64,000 bases of DNA from JBHICC01 sp046759385 (GCA_046759385.1 JBHICC010000001.1:62001-126000), one strand, 5' to 3'; positions 26,354-36,164 are shown, counted from the stretch's first letter. Numbers and translations: made by a program. Notes: generated by a model not told the origin, from the letters alone.

Positions 26354-27501
26354 TGGAGCTTGCACCGTATGCGGCCAGCGATGCCACCTCACGGGGCCGC
26401 CGCTACGCGGAGGCCGCGCCACGCTATCGCAGTGAGTATCAGCGCGACCGGGACCGCATCATTCACAGCGCTGCGTTTCGCCGGCTCGAATACAAGACGC
26501 AGGTGTTCGTTAACCATGAAGGCGATCTTTTCCGCACACGTCTGACTCACTCGCTCGAGGTAGCACAGATCGGCCGCTCGGTAGCGCGCGCGCTCAGGCT
26601 CAACGAGGATCTCACCGAGGCCATAACACTTGCTCATGATCTCGGGCATACGCCCTTCGGTCACTCTGGTCAGGACGCCCTGAATCTTTGCATGCGTGAC
26701 TACGGCGGCTTCGAGCACAACTTGCAATCACTGCGCGTGGTGGACGTGCTTGAGGAGCGCTATCCAGAGTTCCCGGGCCTAAACCTGACATTCGAATGCC
26801 GTGAAGGAATTCTGAAGCACTGCTCGATCAAGAATGCGCGGGAACTGAGCGAACTGGGGGCACGGTTCATTGAAAGAAAACAACCGGGGCTTGAAGCCCA
26901 GCTGGCTAACACCGCCGACGAGATTGCTTACAATAACCATGATGTCGACGATGGCCTGCGCTACGGCTTGGTAAACATAGATCAGTTGAGGACTGTCAGG
27001 CTTTTTGACAAACACTACGCTGAGATTGAACAAACCTATCCCGATCTCGCACAGCGCCGGCGTATCCACGAGACCATACGGCGCATGATCAACGAGGTCG
27101 CAGTGGATCTTATCGATAACAGCAGGCAACTGCTTGATCGCGCTGATGTCGATAGCATCGAAGCAGTGCGCAATTATGGCAAGCCACTGATCGGGTACGG
27201 TGAATCTGTGAGCGCGGAGGTGTTAAAGCTTAAGCAATTCTTACGAAAGCACCTTTACGATCACTACCGTGTGAAGCGTATGAGCCAGAAGGCGACTAAG
27301 ATCATTACCGATCTATTTGGCGCGTTTATGCAGGACGAACGCCTACTGCCCCCGCAATATCAGGAGAAGCTCCCGACCGATGACAGGGCCGCCGATTCTG
27401 CCCATATGGCACGGGTCGTTGCGGACTACATTGCCGGCATGACCGACCGCTATGCCATTCATGAACACGCACGCCTGTTCAATCCGACGGAACCCACCTA
27501 G
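26353..27501 (+). CDS. dgt: deoxyguanosinetriphosphate triphosphohydrolase-like protein
   Basis: HD-superfamily dNTPase that splits dNTPs to deoxynucleoside and tripolyphosphate. The 382 residues include the HD metal ligands in RTRLTHSLEVAQI and AHDLGHTPFGHSGQ, a later Asp in EIAYNNHDVDDGL, and the C-terminal region with DHYRVKRMSQK. It belongs to the shorter dgt-like type of about 380-400 residues and not the 505-residue E. coli enzyme, so dGTP specificity is not assured. The position after aroB and coupling by TGATG suggest shared expression. Confidence 0.92.
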   Translation: MELAPYAASDATSRGRRYAEAAPRYRSEYQRDRDRIIHSAAFRRLEYKTQVFVNHEGDLFRTRLTHSLEVAQIGRSVARALRLNEDLTEAITLAHDLGHTPFGHSGQDALNLCMRDYGGFEHNLQSLRVVDVLEERYPEFPGLNLTFECREGILKHCSIKNARELSELGARFIERKQPGLEAQLANTADEIAYNNHDVDDGLRYGLVNIDQLRTVRLFDKHYAEIEQTYPDLAQRRRIHETIRRMINEVAVDLIDNSRQLLDRADVDSIEAVRNYGKPLIGYGESVSAEVLKLKQFLRKHLYDHYRVKRMSQKATKIITDLFGAFMQDERLLPPQYQEKLPTDDRAADSAHMARVVADYIAGMTDRYAIHEHARLFNPTEPT

Positions 27502-27561
27502 GGCACGTTAACGCCTGATCTCCCGATACCCGCGCCTGTTGCAACCGGGCGCTAAAACCGA

Positions 27562-27590
27562 TTGAATGGGTGAAGGCCCGTCAGTATACT
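27562..27590 (+). promoter_or_regulatory. sigma-70 promoter of gltB
   Basis: TTGAAT and TATACT separated by exactly 17 bases, about 80 bases before the gltB start. Each box differs from consensus by one or two bases. This gives gltBD its own promoter independent of aroKB-dgt. No regulator site is evident beside it. Confidence 0.7.
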
Positions 27591-27671
27591 GCCTCGGTTT
27601 TGCCCTGTGTTTTTCACGGGTATTTCACCGGCGCTGGCTAGGTACCCTGAGCGCGGACCCACTGGGAGAAA

Positions 27672-30600
27672 ATGCACGCACCACAACGACAACTAGGCGG
27701 GCTGTATCGCCCCGAGTTTGAGAAAGACGGCTGCGGCTTCGGCCTGATCGCGCATATGGACGGTCAGGCGAGTCATTGGTTGGTGACGACCGCCATTGCT
27801 TCGCTTGCTCGCCTGACCCATCGAGGCGCGATCGCCGCCGACGGCAAGACCGGGGATGGCTGCGGCCTGCTCCTGAAGAAACCTGACGGCTTCTTCCGCA
27901 GTATCGCCGACGAGCAAGGACTAGCGCTTGCCGAGCATTACGCGATCGGCATGGTTTTTCTAAGCCGCGACGACGGACTCGCCGCACGCGCCCGCACGCA
28001 GCTTGAAAAAGAGCTCGTGGCGGAAGGTCTCACGGTCGCGGGTTGGCGAGAGGTACCGATTGACCCCGAGGCGTGCGGTGCCGAAGCGCTCAGGACCCTG
28101 CCTCAGATTCAGCAGGTCTTTGTTAACGCATCTGCGGACATCGATGAAGCCGCGTTTGAGCGACGCTTGTACGTCGCGCGCCGGCGCTGTGAAAGGGTAA
28201 TCGAGCCTGACGACGATGCCTTCTATGTCTGCACCCTGTCGACCCGTGTAGTGGCGTACAAGGGATTGGTGATGCCGGCCTACTTGCCGGTGTTCTACCA
28301 AGATCTCAACGATACACGTATGGCGTCGACACTGTGCGTGTTCCATCAGCGCTTCTCGACTAATACCTGGCCGCAGTGGCGACTCGCGCATCCGTTCCGC
28401 TATCTGGCCCACAACGGCGAGATCAATACCATCCAGGGTAATCGCTCGGCTTCGCTGGCACGCGGTTCTAAGTTCGTTACGCCGCTTATTCCGAATTTCG
28501 CGGACGCGTTACCGCTGGTGTCGATAACGGGCTCCGATTCATTCAGTATGGATAACATGTTGGAGGCGTTGCTCGCGGGTGGCACGGACATCTTTCGAGC
28601 GATGCGCTTGCTGGTGCCGCCCGCATGGCAGAACGTCGACACGATGGATCCGGACCTGCGTGCTTTTTATGAGTACAACTCCATGCACATGGAGCCTTGG
28701 GATGGCCCAGCTGGGATCGTATTGACCGACGGGCGATATGCGGCGTGCGTGCTCGATCGCAACGGTCTGCGCCCGGCGCGCTATGTTATTACGCGAAACG
28801 GTATAGCGCCGGACGACCAGCCTTCGGACAACTACGGCGATTGCGTGATTACCTTGGCCACGGAGGTTGGGGTCTACGATTACGCACCGCAAGACGTGAT
28901 CGCCAAGGGACGACTTAAGCCCGGTGAGATGATCGCCGCCGATACGGACACCGGCGAGCTGCTGTTGCCCGAGAACATCGATGCGTTGCTCAAAGCACGT
29001 CGTCCTTACAAGCGCTGGCTCAAGGCTCACGCCAAGCATCTGGAGGCGAGCTTGATCCAGGAGGAGTCGTTGAGTGTGACCATGGACCCGGAGCAGCTGG
29101 CGATTTACCAGAAGATGTTCAATGTCACGTTCGAGGAGCGCGACCAGATCTTGCGCGTTCTCGCCGAGTCCGGCCAGGAAGCGGTCGGTTCTATGGGCGA
29201 CGACACGCCGTTACCGGTGCTATCGAACAAGGTGCGGTCGCTCTACGAGTACTTTCGTCAGCAGTTCGCCCAAGTCACCAACCCGCCGATCGATCCCTTG
29301 CGCGAGCAGATCGTCATGTCGCTCGAGACCTGCTTCGGGCGCGAGTACAATCTGTTTGAGGAAACACCCGAGCACGCGGCGCGACTTGTGGTCGACTCAC
29401 CGGTGCTATCGACGAGCAAGTTCAGTCGGCTACTGGCTATCACCGATCCGCTGTACGCACACGCATTAATCGATCTCAATTATTCGGCCGACGGCAGCCT
29501 ACGTGAGGCGATAGAAGCCGTGTGCGATCAAGCGGTCGCGGCTGTGCGGGAGGGCAAGACCATCATCGTGTTGTCGGACCGCGATATCGCCGAAGGCAAG
29601 GTACCGATGCACCCGTTGCTCGCTGTCGGTGCCGTCCAGCAACGCCTGGTGCGCGAGAGTCTGCGCTGCGACGCGAATATCGTGGTGGAAACAGCGACTG
29701 TGCGCGACCCGCATCATTTCGCTGTGTTAATTGGCTATGGTGCGACCGCAGTCTATCCCTACCTCGCCTATGACTGCCTGCGTGACATGATCCGCACTGG
29801 CGAGATCGGTGCTAAAGACGCGGTTCGAGTAGCACATACCTACCGTAAGGGCATCAACAAGGGGTTGTACAAGATCATCTCGAAGATGGGCATTTCTACT
29901 GTCGATAGCTATCGTGGTGCCAAACTGTTTGAGGCCGTCGGGCTGAGCAATGAGGTCATCAGCTCTTGCCTTGTGGGCACGCCGTGCCGCGTGCAGGGGA
30001 CAAGTTTCGATGACCTGCACAATGAACAGCAACTACTTGCCCGCGACGCCTGGAATCCGCGTAAGTCAATCAGTCAGGGTGGCGTGCTCAAGTTCGTGCA
30101 CGGCGGTGAGTTCCACGCCTTCAACCCGGACGTGGTGATGGCACTGCATACGGCGGTTCAGTCAGGGGATTACGACGAGTACAAGAATTTCGCTGACTTG
30201 GTCAACGCTCGTGAGCCGATGGTGTTTCGCGATCTCTTCGTCTTGCGTGAAAGCACGGAGCCGGTACCGATTGATGAGGTAGAGCCGGTCGAGGCGATCC
30301 TGCCGCGGTTCGATACGGCTGGCATGTCGCTCGGGGCGCTTTCGCCAGAGGCACATGAGACGTTGGCGGAGGCTATGAATCGACTCGGTGCACGCTCTAA
30401 CTCGGGCGAAGGTGGCGAAGATCCGAAGCGCTACGGCACCGAGCGCAGCTCGAAGATCAAGCAAGTGGCCTCTGGGCGCTTTGGGGTTACGCCAACCTAT
30501 CTTGTCGATGCCGAGGTATTACAGATCAAGATTGCGCAGGGGGCAAAGCCTGGAGAGGGTGGGCAGCTCCCGGGTCACAAAGTCAACGAAATGATCGCCC

Positions 30601-32183
30601 GCTTGCGTTATGCGAGGCCGGGCGTAGCGCTGATCTCACCACCTCCGCATCACGACATTTACTCGATTGAGGATCTCGCCCAGCTAATCTTCGATTTGAA
30701 GCAGATCAACCCTGGTGTTTTGGTGTCCGTCAAGCTCGTCGCTGGCCCGGGTGTGGGCACGATCGCCGCCGGTGTGGCCAAGGCCTATGCCGATTTGATC
30801 ACGATCGCCGGTTACGACGGCGGCACCGGGGCGAGCCCGCTTACTTCGGTGAAGTACGCCGGAACGCCCTGGGAGCTGGGATTGACCGAAACCCATCAGG
30901 TGTTGCGGGCGAATGATCTGCGTGACAAGGTCCGAGTGCAGACCGATGGGGGACTGAAAACCGGGCTCGATGTCGTAAAAGCGGCGCTGCTCGGCGCAGA
31001 AAGCTTCGGGTTCGGTACCGCGCCGATGATTGCTATGGGTTGCAAATACCTGCGCATTTGTCACCTCAATAACTGCGCCACCGGCGTGGCCACTCAGAAC
31101 AATGTACTGCGTCTGGGTCACTTTCAGGGTGAGGCGCAAATGGTGATCAACTACTTTCGCTTTGTCGCGCAGGAACTGCGCGAGTGGCTTGCGCGGCTGG
31201 GTGTGCGCAAGCTCGAAGAGGTCATCGGCCGTGCCGATCTGCTAGCTATTAAAGAGGGACGCACCGACAAACAGCGGCGCCTCGACTTAACACCGGTTCT
31301 GTCGGATGGCGGTGTGCCCAAGGAAAAGCCGCACTTCTGCCGCATGGAGCGCAATGCACCGTTTGACAAAGGCGAACTTGCCGAGCGCATGGTTCACGAC
31401 GCGTTAGCAGCGATCGAAAGCAAGACCGGTGGCGAATTCTCCTATGCAATTCGCAATGTCGATCGCTCGATCGGTGCTCGCGTTTCGGGCGAGATCGCGC
31501 GCCGCCACGGCGATCACGGAATGACGGATGCGCCGATTACGGTGCGCCTAAAGGGCACAGCGGGCCAGAGTTTCGGCGTTTGGAATGCCGGCGGGCTGCA
31601 CATGATCCTCGAGGGCGACGCCAACGACTATGTGGGCAAGGGCATGGCCGGCGGCAAGCTTGTCATTTACCCGCCACACGAAAGCCAGTTCGAGAGCCAG
31701 GAAACCGCCATCATCGGCAACACCTGCTTGTACGGCGCGACCGGTGGCAAGCTTTTCGCTTCGGGCATCGCTGGCGAGCGTTTCGCCGTGCGCAACTCCG
31801 GCGCACATGCAGTAGTGGAAGGGGTCGGTGACCACGGCTGTGAGTACATGACCGGCGGTGTCGTCAGTGTGCTCGGGCGCACCGGCATGAATTTCGCTGC
31901 GGGCATGACCGGCGGTTTTGCGTTCGTGCTCGATCTCGACAGGAGCTTCGTCGACAATTACAACCACGAGCTTGTCGACATCCATCGTGTTACCACGGAA
32001 AGCATGGAAGCGCATCGCAACTGCCTGCGGCGCATGGTCGAGGAATTCGTGGCCCAAACCAGTAGCCGTTGGGGTCAAGCCATTCTCGAGGACTTTTACG
32101 ATTTTGTCGGCAAGTTCTGGTTGGTCAAACCGGTCGCCGCGGACCTCGAGACTCTCCTGGATACGTTGCAGGAAGCGGCGTAA
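27672..32183 (+). CDS. gltB: glutamate synthase large (alpha) subunit
   Basis: NADPH-GOGAT large subunit, 1503 residues, which transfers the glutamine amide to 2-oxoglutarate. The catalytic nucleophile is Cys21 in EKDGCGFGL, so the first 20 residues are a propeptide removed during maturation. The class II amidotransferase domain (to about 430) is followed by the central domain, the FMN-binding synthase domain with SNSGEGGEDP and GYDGGTGASP, the 3Fe-4S cysteines in GCKYLRICHLNNCATG, and the C-terminal beta-helix (GXG) domain. The ATG at 27672 follows GGGAG. gltD follows after 102 bases. Confidence 0.98.
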   Translation: MHAPQRQLGGLYRPEFEKDGCGFGLIAHMDGQASHWLVTTAIASLARLTHRGAIAADGKTGDGCGLLLKKPDGFFRSIADEQGLALAEHYAIGMVFLSRDDGLAARARTQLEKELVAEGLTVAGWREVPIDPEACGAEALRTLPQIQQVFVNASADIDEAAFERRLYVARRRCERVIEPDDDAFYVCTLSTRVVAYKGLVMPAYLPVFYQDLNDTRMASTLCVFHQRFSTNTWPQWRLAHPFRYLAHNGEINTIQGNRSASLARGSKFVTPLIPNFADALPLVSITGSDSFSMDNMLEALLAGGTDIFRAMRLLVPPAWQNVDTMDPDLRAFYEYNSMHMEPWDGPAGIVLTDGRYAACVLDRNGLRPARYVITRNGIAPDDQPSDNYGDCVITLATEVGVYDYAPQDVIAKGRLKPGEMIAADTDTGELLLPENIDALLKARRPYKRWLKAHAKHLEASLIQEESLSVTMDPEQLAIYQKMFNVTFEERDQILRVLAESGQEAVGSMGDDTPLPVLSNKVRSLYEYFRQQFAQVTNPPIDPLREQIVMSLETCFGREYNLFEETPEHAARLVVDSPVLSTSKFSRLLAITDPLYAHALIDLNYSADGSLREAIEAVCDQAVAAVREGKTIIVLSDRDIAEGKVPMHPLLAVGAVQQRLVRESLRCDANIVVETATVRDPHHFAVLIGYGATAVYPYLAYDCLRDMIRTGEIGAKDAVRVAHTYRKGINKGLYKIISKMGISTVDSYRGAKLFEAVGLSNEVISSCLVGTPCRVQGTSFDDLHNEQQLLARDAWNPRKSISQGGVLKFVHGGEFHAFNPDVVMALHTAVQSGDYDEYKNFADLVNAREPMVFRDLFVLRESTEPVPIDEVEPVEAILPRFDTAGMSLGALSPEAHETLAEAMNRLGARSNSGEGGEDPKRYGTERSSKIKQVASGRFGVTPTYLVDAEVLQIKIAQGAKPGEGGQLPGHKVNEMIARLRYARPGVALISPPPHHDIYSIEDLAQLIFDLKQINPGVLVSVKLVAGPGVGTIAAGVAKAYADLITIAGYDGGTGASPLTSVKYAGTPWELGLTETHQVLRANDLRDKVRVQTDGGLKTGLDVVKAALLGAESFGFGTAPMIAMGCKYLRICHLNNCATGVATQNNVLRLGHFQGEAQMVINYFRFVAQELREWLARLGVRKLEEVIGRADLLAIKEGRTDKQRRLDLTPVLSDGGVPKEKPHFCRMERNAPFDKGELAERMVHDALAAIESKTGGEFSYAIRNVDRSIGARVSGEIARRHGDHGMTDAPITVRLKGTAGQSFGVWNAGGLHMILEGDANDYVGKGMAGGKLVIYPPHESQFESQETAIIGNTCLYGATGGKLFASGIAGERFAVRNSGAHAVVEGVGDHGCEYMTGGVVSVLGRTGMNFAAGMTGGFAFVLDLDRSFVDNYNHELVDIHRVTTESMEAHRNCLRRMVEEFVAQTSSRWGQAILEDFYDFVGKFWLVKPVAADLETLLDTLQEAA

Positions 32184-32204
32184 GACCACGAGACGTGTAG
32201 GGTA

Positions 32205-32259
32205 AGGTGTGAGGCGACTCAAGGGCATCGGCCCGGTTACGTCAGATCCCCTCACACCT
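32205..32259. repeat. inverted repeat in the gltB-gltD gap
   Basis: Ten-base perfect arms AGGTGTGAGG (32205-32214) and CCTCACACCT (32250-32259) enclose 35 bases. There is no T run, so it is not a standard terminator. The repeated CCTCAC/CTCACGCC wording after the right arm is like a dispersed intergenic repeat. It may tune gltD expression relative to gltB; that is inference. Confidence 0.55.
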
Positions 32260-32285
32260 CACGCCTGATACGGCACCATCAGACC

Positions 32286-33698
32286 ATGACCCAGTTCAAC
32301 CCCCTGCACTTTATCAAGTTGCCACGCCAGGATCCGGCCAAGATCCCGGTACGCGTGCGTATTCGTCAGTCGAATGAGATCTATGGCCAGTACGATGCAC
32401 AGAGTGCGGCCGCGCAATCGGCGCGCTGTCTGCACTGTGGCAATCCGTATTGCGAGTGGAAGTGTCCGGTACATAACTACATTCCGAACTGGTTAAAGCT
32501 CGTCGCCGAAGGCAACCTGTTCGAAGCGGCGGAGCTCTCGCATCGCACCAACTCATTGCCCGAAATCTGTGGCCGCATCTGCCCGCAGGATCGGTTGTGT
32601 GAGGGCGCGTGTACCCTGAACGACGGCTTCGGTGCGGTGACGATTGGTTCGGTCGAGAAATACATCACTGACGAGGCGCTAAAGGCCGGCTGGCGACCCG
32701 ACATGTCGCAAGTGTACGACACCGGCAAGACCGTTGCCGTGGTCGGCGCTGGACCCGCGGGGCTTGGGTGCGCTGACGTCCTGGTGCGTAACGGCGTCAA
32801 ACCCATGGTCTACGATCGCTACCCCGAGGTCGGCGGCCTGCTTACTTTCGGTATCCCGCCGTTCAAGCTTGAAAAGGAGGTCGTGCTCACGCGGCGAGTG
32901 CTGATGGAAGAGATGGGGGTCGAGTTTGTGCTTAATACTGAGATCGGCACAGACTTCCCGTTTGGCACGCTTCTGCAGGACTACGACGCCGTGTTTCTGG
33001 GACTGGGCACCTACACTTATATGCGGGGCGGCTTCGCCGGCGAGGATCTACCCGGCGTATACGAGGCACTGCCTTATCTGATCGAGACCATCAACCGGGT
33101 CATGGGACTTGACGAAGACCCACAAGCGTACGTCGACCTCAAGGGGCAGCGAGTGGTCGTGCTTGGCGGCGGTGACACTGCGATGGACTGCAATCGAACG
33201 GCGATTCGCCAAGGTGCTACGAGTGTCACCTGCGTGTACCGGCGTGATGAGATCAATATGCCGGGCTCGAGGCGCGAGGTGACGAACTCCAAAGAAGAGG
33301 GCGTGCGCTTCCTGTGGAATCGCCAGCCCGTAGAAGTTCTGGGGAGCGATTCAGTGGAAGGCGTGAGGGTCGTAGCAACGAGGCTGGGCGAACCCGATGA
33401 ACGCGGGCGGCGCCAGCCAGAGCCCGTGCCTGGCACTGAGGAGATCATTCCGGCAGACAGCGTCATCATTGCCTTTGGTTTTCGCCCGAGCCCAGCGCCG
33501 TGGTTCGACGAGTTCGGTATCGAGGTCGATGAGCAGGGACGGGTACGCGCGGGTCCGCGCACGCAATACAAGTTTCAGACTACTAACCCGAAGATCTTTG
33601 CCGGTGGTGACATGGTGCGGGGCGCCGACCTGGTGGTGACGGCGGTGTTCGAGGGGCGCGAAGCAGCGGAAGGGATCCTGGACTATATCGGCGTCTGA
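32286..33698 (+). CDS. gltD: glutamate synthase small (beta) subunit
   Basis: NADPH-binding subunit that feeds electrons through FAD and 4Fe-4S clusters to GltB. The 470 residues show an N-terminal cluster domain with CLHCGNPYCEWKCP and CGRICPQDRLCEGAC, the FAD-binding VAVVGAGPAGLG, and the NADPH-binding VVVLGGGDTAMDCNR, ending with the FAD-contacting FAGGDMVRGADLVVTA. The length fits the family. It is the second gene of gltBD. A 152-bp palindromic element begins 12 bases after its stop. Confidence 0.98.
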   Translation: MTQFNPLHFIKLPRQDPAKIPVRVRIRQSNEIYGQYDAQSAAAQSARCLHCGNPYCEWKCPVHNYIPNWLKLVAEGNLFEAAELSHRTNSLPEICGRICPQDRLCEGACTLNDGFGAVTIGSVEKYITDEALKAGWRPDMSQVYDTGKTVAVVGAGPAGLGCADVLVRNGVKPMVYDRYPEVGGLLTFGIPPFKLEKEVVLTRRVLMEEMGVEFVLNTEIGTDFPFGTLLQDYDAVFLGLGTYTYMRGGFAGEDLPGVYEALPYLIETINRVMGLDEDPQAYVDLKGQRVVVLGGGDTAMDCNRTAIRQGATSVTCVYRRDEINMPGSRREVTNSKEEGVRFLWNRQPVEVLGSDSVEGVRVVATRLGEPDERGRRQPEPVPGTEEIIPADSVIIAFGFRPSPAPWFDEFGIEVDEQGRVRAGPRTQYKFQTTNPKIFAGGDMVRGADLVVTAVFEGREAAEGILDYIGV

Positions 33699-33710
33699 CG
33701 CCCAACTGCT

Positions 33711-33862
33711 CAACGCAGAGACGCAAAGACGCAAAGACGCAAAAAAAAATGTCAGAACTAGTACTGTGAAACGCGATATCCGGATTGTAGGGGAGGCTAG
33801 TTCGCACCACGTTTTATTCTTGTTTTTATTTTTTATCTTTGCGCCTTGGCGCCTTCGCGTTG
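33711..33862. repeat. 152-bp palindromic element between gltD and hemE
   Basis: The left arm (33711-33749) is a run of 8-base units, ACGCAGAG then ACGCAAAG twice then ACGCAAAA, ending in a long A run. The right arm (about 33829-33862) is an imperfect reverse complement: T-rich, then units of CTTTGCGC, CTTGGCGC and CTTCGCGT, ending GCGTTG against CAACGC at the left end. The 80-base centre has no gene. Its shape is that of a small non-coding inverted-repeat element (MITE-like). The right end lies 17 bases before the hemE start and so forms its leader. Confidence 0.7.
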
Positions 33863-33878
33863 GAAGTTTTCCCTGGAA

Positions 33879-34943
33879 ATGACTGAGCTGAAGAATGACC
33901 GCTTGCTACGCGCGCTGCTGCGGCAGCCGGTTGATGTCACGCCAATCTGGATCATGCGCCAGGCTGGACGTTACCTTCCCGAGTATCGCGCGCTCCGCGA
34001 GAAGGCAGGCGACTTTATGACCCTGTGCACGACACCCGAGCTTGCATGCGAGGTCACGTTGCAGCCCGTCGAGCGTTTTCCGCTTGATGGAGCGATCGTG
34101 TTCTCAGACATCCTCACGATACCCGCTGCGATGGGACTTGGGTTGTATTTCACCGAGGGGGAAGGCCCGCATTTTGAGCGGCCGGTGCGGAGCGAGCGTG
34201 ACATTACGGCTCTCGGCGTACCCGATCCGGAGGCGGAGCTTCGCTATGTCGTCGACACCGTGCGCCTGGCGCGGAAGGCGCTCGACGGTCGTGTCCCGCT
34301 AATCGGTTTTGCCGGCAGTCCATGGACTTTGGCCACCTACATGATCGAGGGTGGGGCGAGCAAGGACTTCGCGCGTACCAAACATCTCATGTTTGATGTC
34401 CCTGCGCTGCTACACAGATTGCTCGGGTTGCTCGCCGAAGCCGTGACCCGCTATCTCAACGCGCAGATTGCTGCTGGCGCACAAGCGCTCATGCTATTTG
34501 ATACCTGGGGCGGTGTTCTGACGCCGAGGGACTATCGGGACTTCTCACTGGAGTATATGGAACGCATCATCGCCGGCTTAACGCGTGAACACGAAGGACG
34601 ACATGTGCCATTGATTCTGTTTACTAAGGGCGCAGCCGCGTCGCTCGAGGCCATGGCGGCAAGCGGCTGCGACGCGCTCGGTATCGATTGGACCACGAAC
34701 ATCGAGGATGCGCGCCGCCGCGTGGGCGAGCGGGTCGCATTGCAAGGAAACATGGACCCGGCAGTCTTATATTCAGCACCAGCGCGCATACGCGAAGAGG
34801 TGATCAGCATTTTGACCAGCTATGGACGAGGTAACGGCCATATCTTTAACCTCGGGCATGGCATCAGCCCCGGTGTAGACCCGGAGCACGTCATGGTGCT
34901 GGTTGAAGCGGTCCACGAGCACAGCGCGCGCTATCATGATTGA
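33879..34943 (+). CDS. hemE: uroporphyrinogen decarboxylase HemE
   Basis: Decarboxylates the four acetate side chains of uroporphyrinogen III to give coproporphyrinogen III in heme synthesis; needs no cofactor. The 354-residue protein has the substrate-binding WIMRQAGRYLPEYR with its paired Arg, the catalytic Asp in VFSDILTIP, GFAGSPWTLATYM, and the late FNLGHGISPGVDPEHV. I start it at the ATG at 33879 (MTELKNDRLL). The ribosome site is weak and is formed by DNA at the edge of the palindromic element, so translation may depend on that insertion. Confidence 0.96.
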   Translation: MTELKNDRLLRALLRQPVDVTPIWIMRQAGRYLPEYRALREKAGDFMTLCTTPELACEVTLQPVERFPLDGAIVFSDILTIPAAMGLGLYFTEGEGPHFERPVRSERDITALGVPDPEAELRYVVDTVRLARKALDGRVPLIGFAGSPWTLATYMIEGGASKDFARTKHLMFDVPALLHRLLGLLAEAVTRYLNAQIAAGAQALMLFDTWGGVLTPRDYRDFSLEYMERIIAGLTREHEGRHVPLILFTKGAAASLEAMAASGCDALGIDWTTNIEDARRRVGERVALQGNMDPAVLYSAPARIREEVISILTSYGRGNGHIFNLGHGISPGVDPEHVMVLVEAVHEHSARYHD

Positions 34944-35022
34944 GTGATCTGCGCGTCGTTAGGCGCAAAAACGTCGGCTTCTGATATATAATCGGTCGCC
35001 CTTTTTGAGTCAGCCAACAACA

Positions 35023-36144
35023 ATGAAGGTCGGTATTCCCAGGGAGACACGACCCGGCGAGAGCCGTGTTGCCGCCACGCCAGAGACGGTCAAAAAGCTC
35101 AGCGTTAAGGGACTTGCGGTGATCGTGCAGGAGTCAGCGGGCATGGCGGCTCACTACACCGACGAAGCATATCGAGACGCCGGCGCCGAGATCGTCAACG
35201 CAGCCAACGCGCTGGGCGCGGACATCGTGCTTAAGGTGCAAAAGCCGACTAAGGATGAGATTAAGAGGCTCAAGAAAGGTGGAATGTTGGTTGCCTTTCT
35301 CGATCCTTGCGCAAAGGATGACACCTTAGACAAGCTCGCGGCCGCTGGCGTCAGCGGCTTCGCGGTGGAAATGGTGCCGCGTATCTCACGCGCACAAAAC
35401 GTGGATGGACTCTCCTCGCAGGCCAATATTGCGGGCTACCGCGCGACCCTGGAGGCGGCGCGGCTCTACGGCAACTTCTTCCCGATGATGATGACAGCGG
35501 CCGGCTCCGCCAAGCCCGCGAAGCTCATGGTCTTGGGAGCAGGCGTGGCGGGTCTGCAAGCCATTGCCACCGCGCGCCGACTAGGCGCGCAAGTGTTCGC
35601 GTTCGATGTGCGTCCCGAAGTTAAAGAAGAAATCATGTCCCTGGGCGGCAAGTTCGTGGAGCTTGACCTCGGTGAGAGTGGCGCTGGCACGGGGGGCTAT
35701 GCCAAGCAGCTTTCGCAGGATGCACAGGCTCGCCAGCGGGAGCTGCTAGCCGATGAGATGAAGAAGATGGACATCGTCATCTCCACCGCATTAATACCGT
35801 GCAAACCCGCACCAGTTTTGATCACCGAGGACGCCGTTAAGGCGATGCGCGCGGGCGCAGTGATCGTCGACATGGCCGCCGCCAGCGGCGGCAACTGCCC
35901 GTTGAGTGAGGAGGATAAGACGGTCGTGAAACACGACGTCACAATCTGTGGAATCACGAACTTTCCGGCGCTTATCCCAACAGATGCGAGTAGCTTCTAT
36001 GCACGCAACCTTTTTAACTTCCTCACGCTCCTGTTAAAGGAGGAAGACGGTAAGGCCACGTTAAGGGACTACGCCGAGGACGAGATCACGGCGGCGTCGC
36101 TGGCGACCCACAACGGCGCCGTACATTTTCAAAGACCGAACTAG
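35023..36144 (+). CDS. pntAA: NAD(P) transhydrogenase subunit alpha, part 1
   Basis: NAD(H)-binding domain I of the proton-translocating transhydrogenase, which uses the proton gradient to make NADPH from NADH. The 373 residues open MKVGIPRETRPGESRVA and contain the Rossmann VLGAGVAGLQAIATARRLG and the mobile-loop region. The ATG at 35023 is preferred to a TTG six codons upstream because family members begin at this point. There is no membrane segment: the alpha subunit is split, as in the three-gene type. A TATAAT lies at 34987-34992 without a good -35. pntAB follows after 20 bases. Confidence 0.95.
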   Translation: MKVGIPRETRPGESRVAATPETVKKLSVKGLAVIVQESAGMAAHYTDEAYRDAGAEIVNAANALGADIVLKVQKPTKDEIKRLKKGGMLVAFLDPCAKDDTLDKLAAAGVSGFAVEMVPRISRAQNVDGLSSQANIAGYRATLEAARLYGNFFPMMMTAAGSAKPAKLMVLGAGVAGLQAIATARRLGAQVFAFDVRPEVKEEIMSLGGKFVELDLGESGAGTGGYAKQLSQDAQARQRELLADEMKKMDIVISTALIPCKPAPVLITEDAVKAMRAGAVIVDMAAASGGNCPLSEEDKTVVKHDVTICGITNFPALIPTDASSFYARNLFNFLTLLLKEEDGKATLRDYAEDEITAASLATHNGAVHFQRPN

Positions 36145-36164
36145 TTTCTAAGGAGGAGCCGCAC

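Noticed and set aside
33711..33749. Short tandem units (ACGCAAAG) that could suggest a CRISPR or satellite array
   Set aside because: The units are only 8 bases with no spacers and are mirrored in inverted form 80 bases later, so a palindromic element explains them better. No cas genes are present.
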